Assembly: GCA_044226395.1 (NCBI GenBank)
Contig: JBGAHD010000003.1
Coordinates: 124,001-188,000 of the forward strand
Reading direction: 5' to 3'
From: JBGAHD01 sp044226395
GTDB taxonomy: Bacteria > Pseudomonadota > Gammaproteobacteria > Xanthomonadales > Ahniellaceae
Length of the DNA: 64,000 nucleotides
Made by a program: the position numbers and the translations under genes. A model generated the notes under the pieces. The model was given only the letters and a program-made list of their open reading frames with translations. It was not told the origin of the DNA and did no database searches. Shown piece by piece: positions 19,680-27,787 of this stretch (the first letter of the stretch is position 1; the number at the start of each line of letters is the position of its first letter).

Positions 19680-21944
19680 CTAGCGGTAGCCGAGAATAGC
19701 ACGGCGCAGGAAGTCCTCGGTGCGCTGTCCGAAGGCGCCGAGACCTTTCAGCTCCAGTTCAAAATAAAGGCCATTGGAGGACTCGCCCTCGACGTTGCGC
19801 ACGTAGTGGCGGCCGAGGATTCGGAAGGCATAGCAGCAGCTGTCGAACTCCAGGCCCGCCAGGGCCTCGAGCGTGCGGCTGTCGCGCAGCGAGTAGTTCC
19901 AACGACCGATCAAGCGCCAGCGCTCGTTGAGCGGATACGCGGTCGAGGCATCGACCTGCTCGAGCTGATCGCGGCGGAAGCGATACGAGAAATTGGCCAC
20001 GCCGCCTTCGGCGAATTGCCGCTGCACGCGGATCGCCGAGAGATCGGTGCGATCGTTGTTGGGGTCGTACAGCTGCGACAGCGCCAGGCGCCAGCGACGG
20101 TTGAGGCGAAAGTCGAATTCGGCCGCGTAGTCCGAGCCCGAATAATCGGTGCTGACCACGCCGGGCAACTGCACGCGCTGATCGTCGAGATAACGGATCT
20201 GACCGAAACTCGCGCGCACGATTTCCTCGCCACTGTCATCGGCCAGCAGGCGCGACGTCACAGCCAAGGTCACGTTGTTCGCGTCCATCTGCCGATCCGC
20301 GCCCGAGAAACGATTGGGGCGGAACAACTGCGCGAAGCTGAAAGTCAGTTCCTGCGTATCGAACACCGGCAGATCGCTCTGATCGCGATACGGCACGCGC
20401 AGGTAATACAAGCGCGGCTCCAGCGTTTGACGCAGGCGCGAGCCGAACCACGACACGTCGCGATCGAAGTACATGCCCGCGTCGAGCGAGGCGATCGACG
20501 TGGTGCGCGTGGGCGAGCGATCGGCGCCGCCATTCAAGTCGTAGCGCGTGTAACGCGTGCCAAGTTCGGGACGAATGAACCACGCCGCGCGCTCGATCGG
20601 AAACGCCACGTAAGGATTGAAATCGTAACGACTGCCTTCGATCGCATCGGATTTTTGAAAGCGCACGAGTTCGCTGCGCAAGCCCAGCGCGATCGGTCCG
20701 TTGAAGCGACGCTCGGCGTCGAAGGCCAGGCGCGGCAGGCGCTCGTAGGGTTCGGCGCTCGGCGGCAGTTCGGGATCGGTGACTTCGTAGTTGTCGCCAC
20801 CGAAGGCCAAGGTCCACCATTCGCCGCGGCCATTGAGATAGGCATTGGAGCTGAGCACGCGCGTGGCCGAGGATGACAGACTGTCGCCGAAGTCCTCGAA
20901 ATAGCGATCGTCCGATACGCGACGAATGTCGGCGTTGACGAAGAAATAGCGGTTGAGCGCGCCCCAGTGCTTGAACTGATACGAGTGTCGGCTGCGATCG
21001 GCGTCGCGATCGTTGGGCATGTAGCTGCCGGCGAACTCGCCGCGATGATTCGTGGTGAGGTAGCGGAACTCACCGCCGAGCATCAGGCCACGGTCGCCGA
21101 TGATGCGCGGCGTGATCGTGGCGTCGTAGTTCGGCGCCAAGTTCAAGTAATAGGGAATCAGCAGATCCAGGCTGCCATTGCTCGAGCCGCCGATCGAGGG
21201 ATACAGAAAACCGCTGCGACGGCGATCGTCGATCGGAAAACTCGCGTAGGGCAGGGCCAGCAAGGTGTGGTTCTTGAATCGCAGGCGCATGCCGTGCGCC
21301 TTGCCTTCGCCGGTCTCGTGATTGAGCTCCATGTCGCGCGCGGTGATTTCCCAGTCGTGCTGACCGGGGTCGCAAGTCGAGAAGCTCACGGTGTCGAGAT
21401 AAGTCTTGGCCGCGCCCTCGCGACGCGCCTTGTCGGCGTGACCATTGCCGCGCGCGGCGAGCAACTGGTAGTCGACCTGGGTCATCAGCGTCGTGTCCTT
21501 GGCCAGATCGACCTCGGCGTGATCGGCGGCGATCAGCACGGTGCTGTCTTGAAAGCGCACCTGGCCCTGGGCCTGGCCTTGCTGACTCTCGGCGTCGTAA
21601 CGCAGGCTGTCGGCGGCGATGCGCTGATCGGCGCGCGTGACCACGGCGCCGCCTTCGAGCAGATAATCCTTCTTGCCGGTGACGGTGATCGCGTCGGCGT
21701 CCATCGCGGTGTCCGCGGTGGCGCGTTCGGCCTCGGTGCCGAGGCCCGGCACGAAGAAGTCGAGCAGGGCGTTCTTGCGACACAGGGCCCAAGTCTCGGG
21801 CTCGACCGGTTGCGCCGCGGCGGTGCCGACCAGACCCCCGGTGGCGAGGCCGCTGGTGGCCAGAATCAGAGCAACGACGAGGGGGCGCGGCGGCGGGGCC
21901 AGGCGGCGAAAGCTAGCGGGCACGGGCACGGTCCTTACCAACAA
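19680..21944 (-). CDS. lptD: LPS-assembly outer-membrane protein LptD
   Basis: 754 residues. An N-terminal signal region is followed by an OstA-like jellyroll (GKKDYLLEGGAVVTRADQRIAADSLRYDAESQQ) and a C-terminal beta-barrel that inserts lipopolysaccharide in the outer leaflet. Cysteines occur near the mature N-terminus (LCRKNA), in SFSTCDPGQHDWEI and as an adjacent pair (DSCCYAF) near the C-terminus, matching the inter-domain disulphide pattern of E. coli LptD. It is divergent from msrB with a 91-nt gap that should hold both promoters. Confidence 0.95.
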   Translation of the reverse strand: MLVRTVPVPASFRRLAPPPRPLVVALILATSGLATGGLVGTAAAQPVEPETWALCRKNALLDFFVPGLGTEAERATADTAMDADAITVTGKKDYLLEGGAVVTRADQRIAADSLRYDAESQQGQAQGQVRFQDSTVLIAADHAEVDLAKDTTLMTQVDYQLLAARGNGHADKARREGAAKTYLDTVSFSTCDPGQHDWEITARDMELNHETGEGKAHGMRLRFKNHTLLALPYASFPIDDRRRSGFLYPSIGGSSNGSLDLLIPYYLNLAPNYDATITPRIIGDRGLMLGGEFRYLTTNHRGEFAGSYMPNDRDADRSRHSYQFKHWGALNRYFFVNADIRRVSDDRYFEDFGDSLSSSATRVLSSNAYLNGRGEWWTLAFGGDNYEVTDPELPPSAEPYERLPRLAFDAERRFNGPIALGLRSELVRFQKSDAIEGSRYDFNPYVAFPIERAAWFIRPELGTRYTRYDLNGGADRSPTRTTSIASLDAGMYFDRDVSWFGSRLRQTLEPRLYYLRVPYRDQSDLPVFDTQELTFSFAQLFRPNRFSGADRQMDANNVTLAVTSRLLADDSGEEIVRASFGQIRYLDDQRVQLPGVVSTDYSGSDYAAEFDFRLNRRWRLALSQLYDPNNDRTDLSAIRVQRQFAEGGVANFSYRFRRDQLEQVDASTAYPLNERWRLIGRWNYSLRDSRTLEALAGLEFDSCCYAFRILGRHYVRNVEGESSNGLYFELELKGLGAFGQRTEDFLRRAILGYR

Positions 21945-22035
21945 GGCGCGTATGATTGCTGGAACCGCCGTTCACGGCAATGCGCCGGCCCGAATCGCCC
22001 CCATATCGGGGGGCCAATTCCCCGCGAGTCCGATC

Positions 22036-22437
22036 ATGAACAAAGTCGAAAAGACCGATGCCGAGTGGAAATGCGAACTCAGCCCCGAGCAGTTCGCCGT
22101 GTGCCGTTGCTCGGCCACCGAGGCGCCATTCACCGGCAAGTACTACGCGCACAAGGCGCCGGGCACCTATTTGTGCGTGGCGTGCAAGGCGCCGTTGTTC
22201 GCCTCGACCACGAAGTACGACTCGGGTTCGGGTTGGCCGAGCTTCTACGCGCCGATCGACAAGGACGCGGTGGCCGAGAACCTCGACGTGACTCATGGCA
22301 TGCGTCGGGTCGAGACCACCTGCGCCGCGTGCGGCTCGCATCTGGGCCATGTCTTCCCCGATGGGCCGCGGCCGACGGGCCTGCGTTACTGCATCAATTC
22401 GCTGGCGTTGGATTTCACGCCGGCCGAATCGGCCTGA
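22036..22437 (+). CDS. msrB: Peptide-methionine (R)-S-oxide reductase
   Basis: 133 residues; repairs methionine-R-sulphoxide in proteins. Zinc-binding CxxC pairs are seen (CVACK and CAACG), with SGSGWPSFY, GSHLGHVFPDGPRPTGLRYC and the catalytic Cys in RYCINS. The ATG at 22036 begins MNKVEKTDAEWK, the usual family start. Its 3' end overlaps the end of the convergent deacetylase-like gene by 52 nt. Confidence 0.95.
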   Translation: MNKVEKTDAEWKCELSPEQFAVCRCSATEAPFTGKYYAHKAPGTYLCVACKAPLFASTTKYDSGSGWPSFYAPIDKDAVAENLDVTHGMRRVETTCAACGSHLGHVFPDGPRPTGLRYCINSLALDFTPAESA

Positions 22438-23351
22438 GTGGCGAACAGCGCGCGGCAGTGCGCCAGCGTGCTGTCGCGCAGCGCGGTCAGCGAGTAGCCG
22501 CCTTCGAGCGTGGACACCACGCGACCGCGCGCGTGGCGTTCGGCCACGGCGATCAGGCGTTCGGTGACCCAGGCGTAGTCCTCGGTGTCGAGGTTGAGAT
22601 TGGCCAGCGGGTCGAGCCGATGCGCGTCAAAGCCGGCCGAGATCAGCACCAGTTCCGGCGCGAAGCGCTCCAGCGCCGGCAGCACCGTGTGCTCGTAGGC
22701 ATGACGAAACTGCAATGACCCCGAACCCGGCGGCAGCGGCGCGTTGACGATGTTGCCGCCGCCGCGTTCCTGCGGCGCGCCGGTGCCGGGATAGAGCGGG
22801 AACTGATGACTCGACGCGTAGAGCACGCGCGTGTCGTCCCAGAACACGTCTTGCGTGCCATTGCCGTGGTGCACGTCGAAATCGACGATGGCCACGCGCG
22901 AGACGCCGTGCGCGGCCAGAGCGTGCGCGGCGCCCACGGCGATGGAATTGAACAGGCAAAAGCCCATGGCCTCGTCGCGCGTGGCGTGATGGCCCGGCGG
23001 CCGCACGGCGCAGAACGCGCGTCGCGTGGCGCCGGTCATCACCGCGTCGATCGCGGCGCACACGGCGCCGGCGGCGCGAAGGGCCGCTTCGAGCGAGTGC
23101 GGCGACATGGCGGTGTCGGCGTCCAGGCGCGCGCGGCCGTCGTCGGGCGCGTGCATGAAGACTTCCTCGATCTGCGCGGGCGAATGCGCCAGGGCCAGTT
23201 GCTCGCGCGTGGCGCGCGGCGCTTCGATGCGCGGCAAGCGCGCGAAGTCGGCGTGGCCGAGCGCGCCGAGTACGGCCTCGAGGCGCTCGCGGCATTCGGG
23301 ATGGCCCGGGCCGGGATCGTGTTCGAGACAGATGGCGTGAGTCAGGATCAT
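22386..23351 (-). CDS. Histone-deacetylase-family (arginase-fold) amidohydrolase
   Basis: 321 residues. The zinc amidohydrolase signatures of the HDAC/AcuC/acetylpolyamine hydrolase superfamily are present: RPPGHHATRDEAMGFC (charge-relay His pair), DFDVHHGNGTQ (metal Asp/His), SSHQFPLYPGTG and SAGFDAHRLDPLANLNL. The probable substrate is an acetylated small amine or protein lysine. The start at 23351 (MILTHAICLEHDPGPGHPE) is the family start; the upstream in-frame residues are not conserved-looking. It is third in a minus-strand operon, 55 nt after the cobalamin adenosyltransferase. Confidence 0.9.
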   Translation of the reverse strand: MILTHAICLEHDPGPGHPECRERLEAVLGALGHADFARLPRIEAPRATREQLALAHSPAQIEEVFMHAPDDGRARLDADTAMSPHSLEAALRAAGAVCAAIDAVMTGATRRAFCAVRPPGHHATRDEAMGFCLFNSIAVGAAHALAAHGVSRVAIVDFDVHHGNGTQDVFWDDTRVLYASSHQFPLYPGTGAPQERGGGNIVNAPLPPGSGSLQFRHAYEHTVLPALERFAPELVLISAGFDAHRLDPLANLNLDTEDYAWVTERLIAVAERHARGRVVSTLEGGYSLTALRDSTLAHCRALFATQADSAGVKSNASELMQ

Positions 23352-23406
23352 GCGCGCGCGCCGCGATGGCGGGCGCGTAAGGCGTGGACGCGGGCCATCG
23401 CGGGCC

Positions 23407-23964
23407 TCAGTCGCGCTTGCGCCGCTCGTGCTTCCACAGCACTTCGCCATGGCCGTCGGCGCGCGCGAGCACGCGCGCGATCACGAACAACAGATCCGAC
23501 AGGCGATTGAGATAGCGGATGGCTTCGCCGCGCACGGCGTCCTGATGCGACAGCGTCACCACTTCGCGCTCGGCGCGGCGGCAGATCGTGCGCGCCAAAT
23601 GACAATGCGCCGCGGCCGGGCCGCCGCCGGGCAGGATGAAATCCTTGAGCGCGGGCAGGTCGGCGTTGAGGGCATCGAGCCGGTGTTCGAGGCGCGTGAT
23701 GTCGGCCTCGTGAATCATGACGCTGCCGGGAATGCACAGCTCGCCGCCGAGATCGAACAACTCATGCTGGATTTCGGTTAGACCCTCGGCGATCGCCGAG
23801 GGCAGCGCTTGCGCGAGCACCAGGCCCAGCGCGCTGTTCAATTCATCGACCGTGCCATAGGCCGCGACGCGCGCGGAATCCTTGGCCACGCGCGTGCCAT
23901 CGCCCAGGCCCGTCGTGCCGTCGTCGCCGGTGCGCGTGTAGATCTTCGACAGTCGGTTGCCCAC
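23407..23964 (-). CDS. ATP:cob(I)alamin adenosyltransferase, PduO type
   Basis: 185 residues; transfers adenosyl from ATP to cob(I)alamin to give coenzyme B12. The PduO N-terminal ATP-binding motif is seen as KIYTRTGDDGTTGLGDG, followed by VAAYGTVDELNSALGL, LPGGGPAAAHCHLARTICRRAER and YLNRLSDLLFVIAR. It lies 13 nt after the DUF6580-like membrane protein gene, itself a possible cobalamin-linked transporter, which supports joint function in B12 use (inference). Confidence 0.93.
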   Translation of the reverse strand: MGNRLSKIYTRTGDDGTTGLGDGTRVAKDSARVAAYGTVDELNSALGLVLAQALPSAIAEGLTEIQHELFDLGGELCIPGSVMIHEADITRLEHRLDALNADLPALKDFILPGGGPAAAHCHLARTICRRAEREVVTLSHQDAVRGEAIRYLNRLSDLLFVIARVLARADGHGEVLWKHERRKRD

Positions 23965-23977
23965 GGCGGCGCGGCGC

Positions 23978-24511
23978 TCAGGGCGTGGCGGGAGGCGAGA
24001 CGCGGCGCGTCAGCAGGGCGTAGCCGCCGAAAAGAATCAGCGAATACACCATCACGCCCGCGATCTGATTGTGGAAGAACGGAATCGCCGCCACGTAGCA
24101 GGCCACGAGGCCCGCGCCCGTGTGCGGATACATCGTGCCCGTGGCCCACACCATGAAATTGGTGACCACGAAGAAGAACACCGCCGCGCCCAAGCCCACG
24201 ATGGCCACGCGCGCCACGCCGATGCGATTGCGCAGCAGCCAGCCACCGGCGAGCGACATCAGCGCGATGCAGGCATAGACCAGCGGAATGCCGTCATGAA
24301 AGCCCAGGAACACATCCGACACCGCCATCGCCAGCAACGGCACGGCGATCGCCAGCCAGCGGCGCGCGAAGGTGGCGCCAGCGAACAGGGCCGTGGCCTC
24401 GATCGGACTGAAATTGAACGGATGCGGGACCAGACGCGACAGGGCACAAGCCAGCACGAGTCCGGCGATGAGCGCGAAGCGCGGCGAAAACACGGTGGTG
24501 GTGTCCTGCAT
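23978..24511 (-). CDS. Small polytopic membrane protein, DUF6580-like
   Basis: 177 residues with about five hydrophobic segments (FALIAGLVLACALSRLV, WLAIAVPLLAMAVSDVFLGF, IPLVYACIALMSLAGGWLL, VAIVGLGAAVFFFVVTNFMVWATG and GVMVYSLILFGGYALLT). The motif HPFNFSPIEATALFAG is typical of this family of putative transport proteins. The ATG at 24511 gives the family N-terminus; the longer frame runs into G-rich and repeat DNA. It is first in the operon with the B12 adenosyltransferase and the HDAC-like hydrolase. Transport of a cobamide precursor is possible but unproven. Confidence 0.78.
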   Translation of the reverse strand: MQDTTTVFSPRFALIAGLVLACALSRLVPHPFNFSPIEATALFAGATFARRWLAIAVPLLAMAVSDVFLGFHDGIPLVYACIALMSLAGGWLLRNRIGVARVAIVGLGAAVFFFVVTNFMVWATGTMYPHTGAGLVACYVAAIPFFHNQIAGVMVYSLILFGGYALLTRRVSPPATP

Positions 24512-24562
24512 GGTCGGCGGTCGGTCGGTTGGGCTGACGGGGGCGGTAGTGTAATCGATCCC

Positions 24563-24600
24563 CGGGGTGGGTGGGTTTGGGGTGGGGTGGGGTTTGGGTG
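24563..24600 (+). other. G-rich tract at edge of array D
   Basis: Five or more G-runs occur in under 40 nt (GGGG, GGG, GGG, GGGG, GGGG, GGGG, GGG), separated by T or TTT: a strong G-quadruplex-type sequence. It lies 33 nt before the first repeat-like unit at 24634. Confidence 0.6.
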
Positions 24601-24633
24601 AACACGGGTGGTTCACGTGGTTTGCACGCTTGA

Positions 24634-25269
24634 GGACATCCATCGTTCGGAGCCCGCTTCACGTGGGGACATCCGCGGACCCGATCGCGCTTCAAATTGG
24701 CGCTTCACATCGGGACACCCACGAATTCGATCGGGGTGGCTGCAGGGGATCAGTCGCATCACATGGGGACACCCATGATTTGGATTGGGGGCGGTGGCTG
24801 GGAAAGAGGGGTGCGGAGAATTCGGATACCGAAGAAAAATCTGACGGCCTTGTAAGAAGCGTCTGATCCCGAAGTCTTGAGGCGTCCAGCGCCCCCGTCG
24901 ATCGCTTGCCCGTACCGATCTCCAATCTTCAGGACACCCATCAATTCGACCTTCCATCGCTACGGTCGAGCGCGATCCGTCGCGCGGTCGTGCGGTTCGA
25001 TGGGTGTCCTCGATTGCTCAAGTTCGACTGCTCGCGCCTTCGAGATCAGCGGCTTGCACGACTTCGGTGGGTTGAAAGAAGCCCGGTTCGCATCGCGAAG
25101 TTGATGGGTGTCCTGATTCGGCAAAGCTGATGGTTGTACTGGTTTGGCATGCGGTCGGTTGTTGGGTGTCCTGATCTGGGCGTCCCGATCTCGGCGCCGC
25201 CTCGACTCGCCTGCCAAATGATGGGTGTCCCGATCCGAGGTAATTCTCGGCCTTGGATCATGGGTGTCC
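24634..25269. repeat. GGACACCCA repeat array D (inverted halves)
   Basis: Plus-orientation exact copies start at 24713, 24767 and 24932, with degenerate forms at 24634 (GGACATCCA) and 24667 (GGACATCCG). Minus-orientation copies (TGGGTGTCC) start at 25001, 25105, 25163, 25222 and 25261, with a decayed one near 25130 (TGGTTGTAC). So the left part points right and the right part points left. Flanks fit the extended form, for example CACGAATTCGAT at 24720 and CATCAATTCGAC at 24939. Confidence 0.87.
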
Positions 25270-25346
25270 TGATCTGAATCAATCCTCGCGGCGATCGCGC
25301 CCGGCGCCGGCTGCTTCCCCGGTCGGACGCGGCGTATCATTCGCGC

Positions 25347-26576
25347 ATGGAAGAAACGGTGGATGTCCTGATCTGTGGGGGCGGGCTGGTGGGTGACAGT
25401 CTGGCCGCGGCCCTCGATGCGGTGGACTTGCGCGTGCTGCAGATCGAGGCCTCGCCGCCGCGCGTGGCGGGCGCGGCGCGATGGGACGAGCGCAACTTCG
25501 CGCTGGCGCGGCGCACGGTGCAGTCGTTGGGACGCATCGGTGTGTGGCCGCTGGTGGCGGCGCAGGCGCAGGCGATTCGGTCGGTGCTGGTGACCAGTCG
25601 CGGCGATTTCGGCGCGGTGCGGGTCTCGGCCGACGACTATGGCTTCGACAGCGTCGGTCACACCGTGCCGGCGCGCGCGCTGGCGGGCGCGATGCAGGAT
25701 CGTCTGGCGCAATGCACGCGGCTTCGTCGTTGGGCGCCGGCGCGCTTGTTGGCTTTGGCCGAGGTCGAGGGCGACACGCGCGCCGCGACCATCGAGTACG
25801 AAGGCCGCGAGCACGTGATTCACGCGCGCTTGGTGGTCGGCGCCGATGGCATCGAGTCTTTCGTGCGCGAGGCCGTGGGCATCGCCGCCGATCGTCACGA
25901 TTACGCGCAGACCGCGCTCGTGGCCACGGTCGAGACCGAAGTGCCTGCCGAAGGTCGCGCCTTCGAGCGCCTCACCGAGACCGGTCCCTTCGCGCTGTTG
26001 CCGCTCGGCGATCATCGCTGCGGTTTGGTGTGGACGGTCGCGAGCGATGCCATCGAAAGCTTGATGGTGCTGGACGACGAGACCTTGCTGGCGCGCGCGC
26101 AAGCACGCTTCGGCGCGCGTCTCGGTCGGCTGCGTCGCATCGGTCAACGCCAGACGTGGCCGCTGCGCTTGATGCGCGCGCATCGCGTCATCGCGCCACG
26201 CGCGGTGCTGATCGGCAATGCCGCGCAGAGCATTCATCCCGTCGGCGCGCAGGGCTTCAATCTGGGCCTGCGCGATGCGATGGCGCTCGGCGAGCGCTTG
26301 GCCGAGGTCGCGCGTGTCGGCGGCGATCCGGGTCTCGAGGACATCTTGCAGGCGCATGCGCGCGCGCGCGGTCCCGATCGCGAAGCGACGATTCGTCTCA
26401 GCGATGGCCTGGTGCGTCTGTTCGCGCGCACGTCCTTGCCGGTGCGTCTCGCCCGCGGCTTGGGTTTTGGCGTGATCGATCGTCTGCCCGGCTTGAAACA
26501 GGATCTCGCCTACGCCTTGATGGGCTATCGCGGCGAATCGCCGACGTCGCGCGCGGGAGCCGACCATGCGGCGTGA
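25347..26576 (+). CDS. ubiH: FAD-dependent ubiquinone-biosynthesis hydroxylase, UbiH-like
   Basis: 409 residues. Flavoprotein aromatic hydroxylase with the N-terminal dinucleotide-binding motif DVLICGGGLVGDSLAAAL, the central RLVVGADGIESFVREAVGI (DG motif) and the C-terminal FAD motif LIGNAAQSIHPVGAQGFNLGLRDAMAL. The family adds hydroxyls to the benzoquinone ring during ubiquinone synthesis. The next gene, a second member of the family, overlaps its 3' end by 11 nt, the usual paired arrangement. Assignment to UbiH rather than UbiI/UbiF rests on motif feel and gene order, not on a search. Confidence 0.83.
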   Translation: MEETVDVLICGGGLVGDSLAAALDAVDLRVLQIEASPPRVAGAARWDERNFALARRTVQSLGRIGVWPLVAAQAQAIRSVLVTSRGDFGAVRVSADDYGFDSVGHTVPARALAGAMQDRLAQCTRLRRWAPARLLALAEVEGDTRAATIEYEGREHVIHARLVVGADGIESFVREAVGIAADRHDYAQTALVATVETEVPAEGRAFERLTETGPFALLPLGDHRCGLVWTVASDAIESLMVLDDETLLARAQARFGARLGRLRRIGQRQTWPLRLMRAHRVIAPRAVLIGNAAQSIHPVGAQGFNLGLRDAMALGERLAEVARVGGDPGLEDILQAHARARGPDREATIRLSDGLVRLFARTSLPVRLARGLGFGVIDRLPGLKQDLAYALMGYRGESPTSRAGADHAA

Positions 26577-27783
26577 GCGCATCGATCGCGAAGTCATCGT
26601 CGTCGGCGCCGGCGTGGTTGGCGCGGCGCTCGCCTTGGGTCTGTCGCGGCTCGGCGTCGATGTCGCGGTGGTCGAAGGTCGGCCGGCGGAAGCGTTTCGT
26701 CCCGACGATGTCGATCTGCGCGTTTACGCGATCTCGCCGGCTTCGCGCGCGCTGCTGCAACACCTTGGCGCGTGGGACGAGATCGCCGTGCTTCGCGTCT
26801 CGCCCTACACCGACATGCGCGTGTGGGAAAACGACGCGCGCGATGAGCTGCATTTCCAGGCCGATCTGATCGGCGCCGATGAACTCGGTTGGATCGTCGA
26901 GGATCGCTTGCTGCGCGACGTGCTCTGGCGCGCGCTCGAGCGCGCCGGCATTCCGCGTCATTGCCCCGCGCGCGCCACGGCGTGGTCGCCGGGCGAGCAA
27001 GCGACCACGCTGACGCTCGATGACGATCAGACCCTGCGCGCGCGCCTGCTCGTCGCCGCCGATGGCCTGTGGTCGCCGTTGCGCGATCTCGCCGGCATCG
27101 CCGTCGACGCCACGCCTTACGGCGAACGCGCCCTCGTCGCGCACGTGCGCTGCGAAAAACCGCATCGCGCCACCGCGTGGCAACGCTTCACGCCGCGCGG
27201 CCCGCTGGCCTTTCTGCCCTTGATTGATGGGCGCTGCTCGATCGTATGGTCGCTCAAGGACGCGCACGCGCAGCAAGTCTTGAACTTGGACGACGACGCC
27301 TTTCGCGCCGCCGTCGGCGACGCTTTCGATCATCGCCTTGGCGCGATCGTCGAGACCAGCGGACGCGTGGCCTTTCCGCTGCGTCTGCAATTGGCGCGCA
27401 CCTACATCGGTCCGCGACTGGCGCTCGTGGGCGATGCCGCGCATGGCGTGCATCCGCTCGCGGGGCAGGGCTTGAATCTGGGCTTGATCGATGTCGCCGC
27501 CTTGCTCGAAATCATCGAGGACGCGCGCGCGCGTCGCGAGGACGTGGGCCTCGATCGCGTGCTGCGCGCCTACGACGGCTGGCGTCGCGGCGATGCCGCG
27601 CTCGCCGCGCGCGCGTTCGACACGCTCGATGGTCTGTTCCGCGGCGATCGCCTGGGCTTGCCGTGGTTGCGACGCTGGGGCATGGGCCTGGTCGAGCGCA
27701 GTCGGCTGATCAAGCGCGAGCTCGCGCTGCACGCCGCCGGCCAGGCTGGTCGCGTGCCGCGCTGGTCGCGGCACGCGAACTGA
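26566..27783 (+). CDS. Second FAD-dependent ubiquinone-biosynthesis hydroxylase (UbiI/UbiF-like)
   Basis: 405 residues with the same fold as its neighbour. Seen: EVIVVGAGVVGAALALGLSR for FAD binding, VDLRVYAISPASRALLQHLGAW, LLVAADGLWSPLRDLAGI and the C-terminal LVGDAAHGVHPLAGQGLNLGLIDVAAL. It should hydroxylate a different ring position from UbiH. The start codon lies within the end of ubiH (11-nt overlap), so translation is coupled. It converges on the glucan synthase-like gene with a 4-nt gap. Confidence 0.85.
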   Translation: MRRERIDREVIVVGAGVVGAALALGLSRLGVDVAVVEGRPAEAFRPDDVDLRVYAISPASRALLQHLGAWDEIAVLRVSPYTDMRVWENDARDELHFQADLIGADELGWIVEDRLLRDVLWRALERAGIPRHCPARATAWSPGEQATTLTLDDDQTLRARLLVAADGLWSPLRDLAGIAVDATPYGERALVAHVRCEKPHRATAWQRFTPRGPLAFLPLIDGRCSIVWSLKDAHAQQVLNLDDDAFRAAVGDAFDHRLGAIVETSGRVAFPLRLQLARTYIGPRLALVGDAAHGVHPLAGQGLNLGLIDVAALLEIIEDARARREDVGLDRVLRAYDGWRRGDAALAARAFDTLDGLFRGDRLGLPWLRRWGMGLVERSRLIKRELALHAAGQAGRVPRWSRHAN

Positions 27784-27787
27784 GCGA

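Larger units (their letters stand above)
24512..25346. other. Long intergenic region occupied by repeat array D
   Basis: 835 nt without a credible gene. It holds a G-rich tract (24563-24600) followed by the GGACACCCA array, whose orientation changes at 25001. ORFs here are products of the repeat (runs of MGVL, GHP and DTH). The promoters of the two divergent operons must lie at its ends; I could not define them. Confidence 0.7.

Noticed and set aside
24640..25280. Several small ORFs (for example with MGVL or DTH runs)
   Set aside because: Their repeated peptides come from the repeat core and both strands are open because all frames of the core lack stops.
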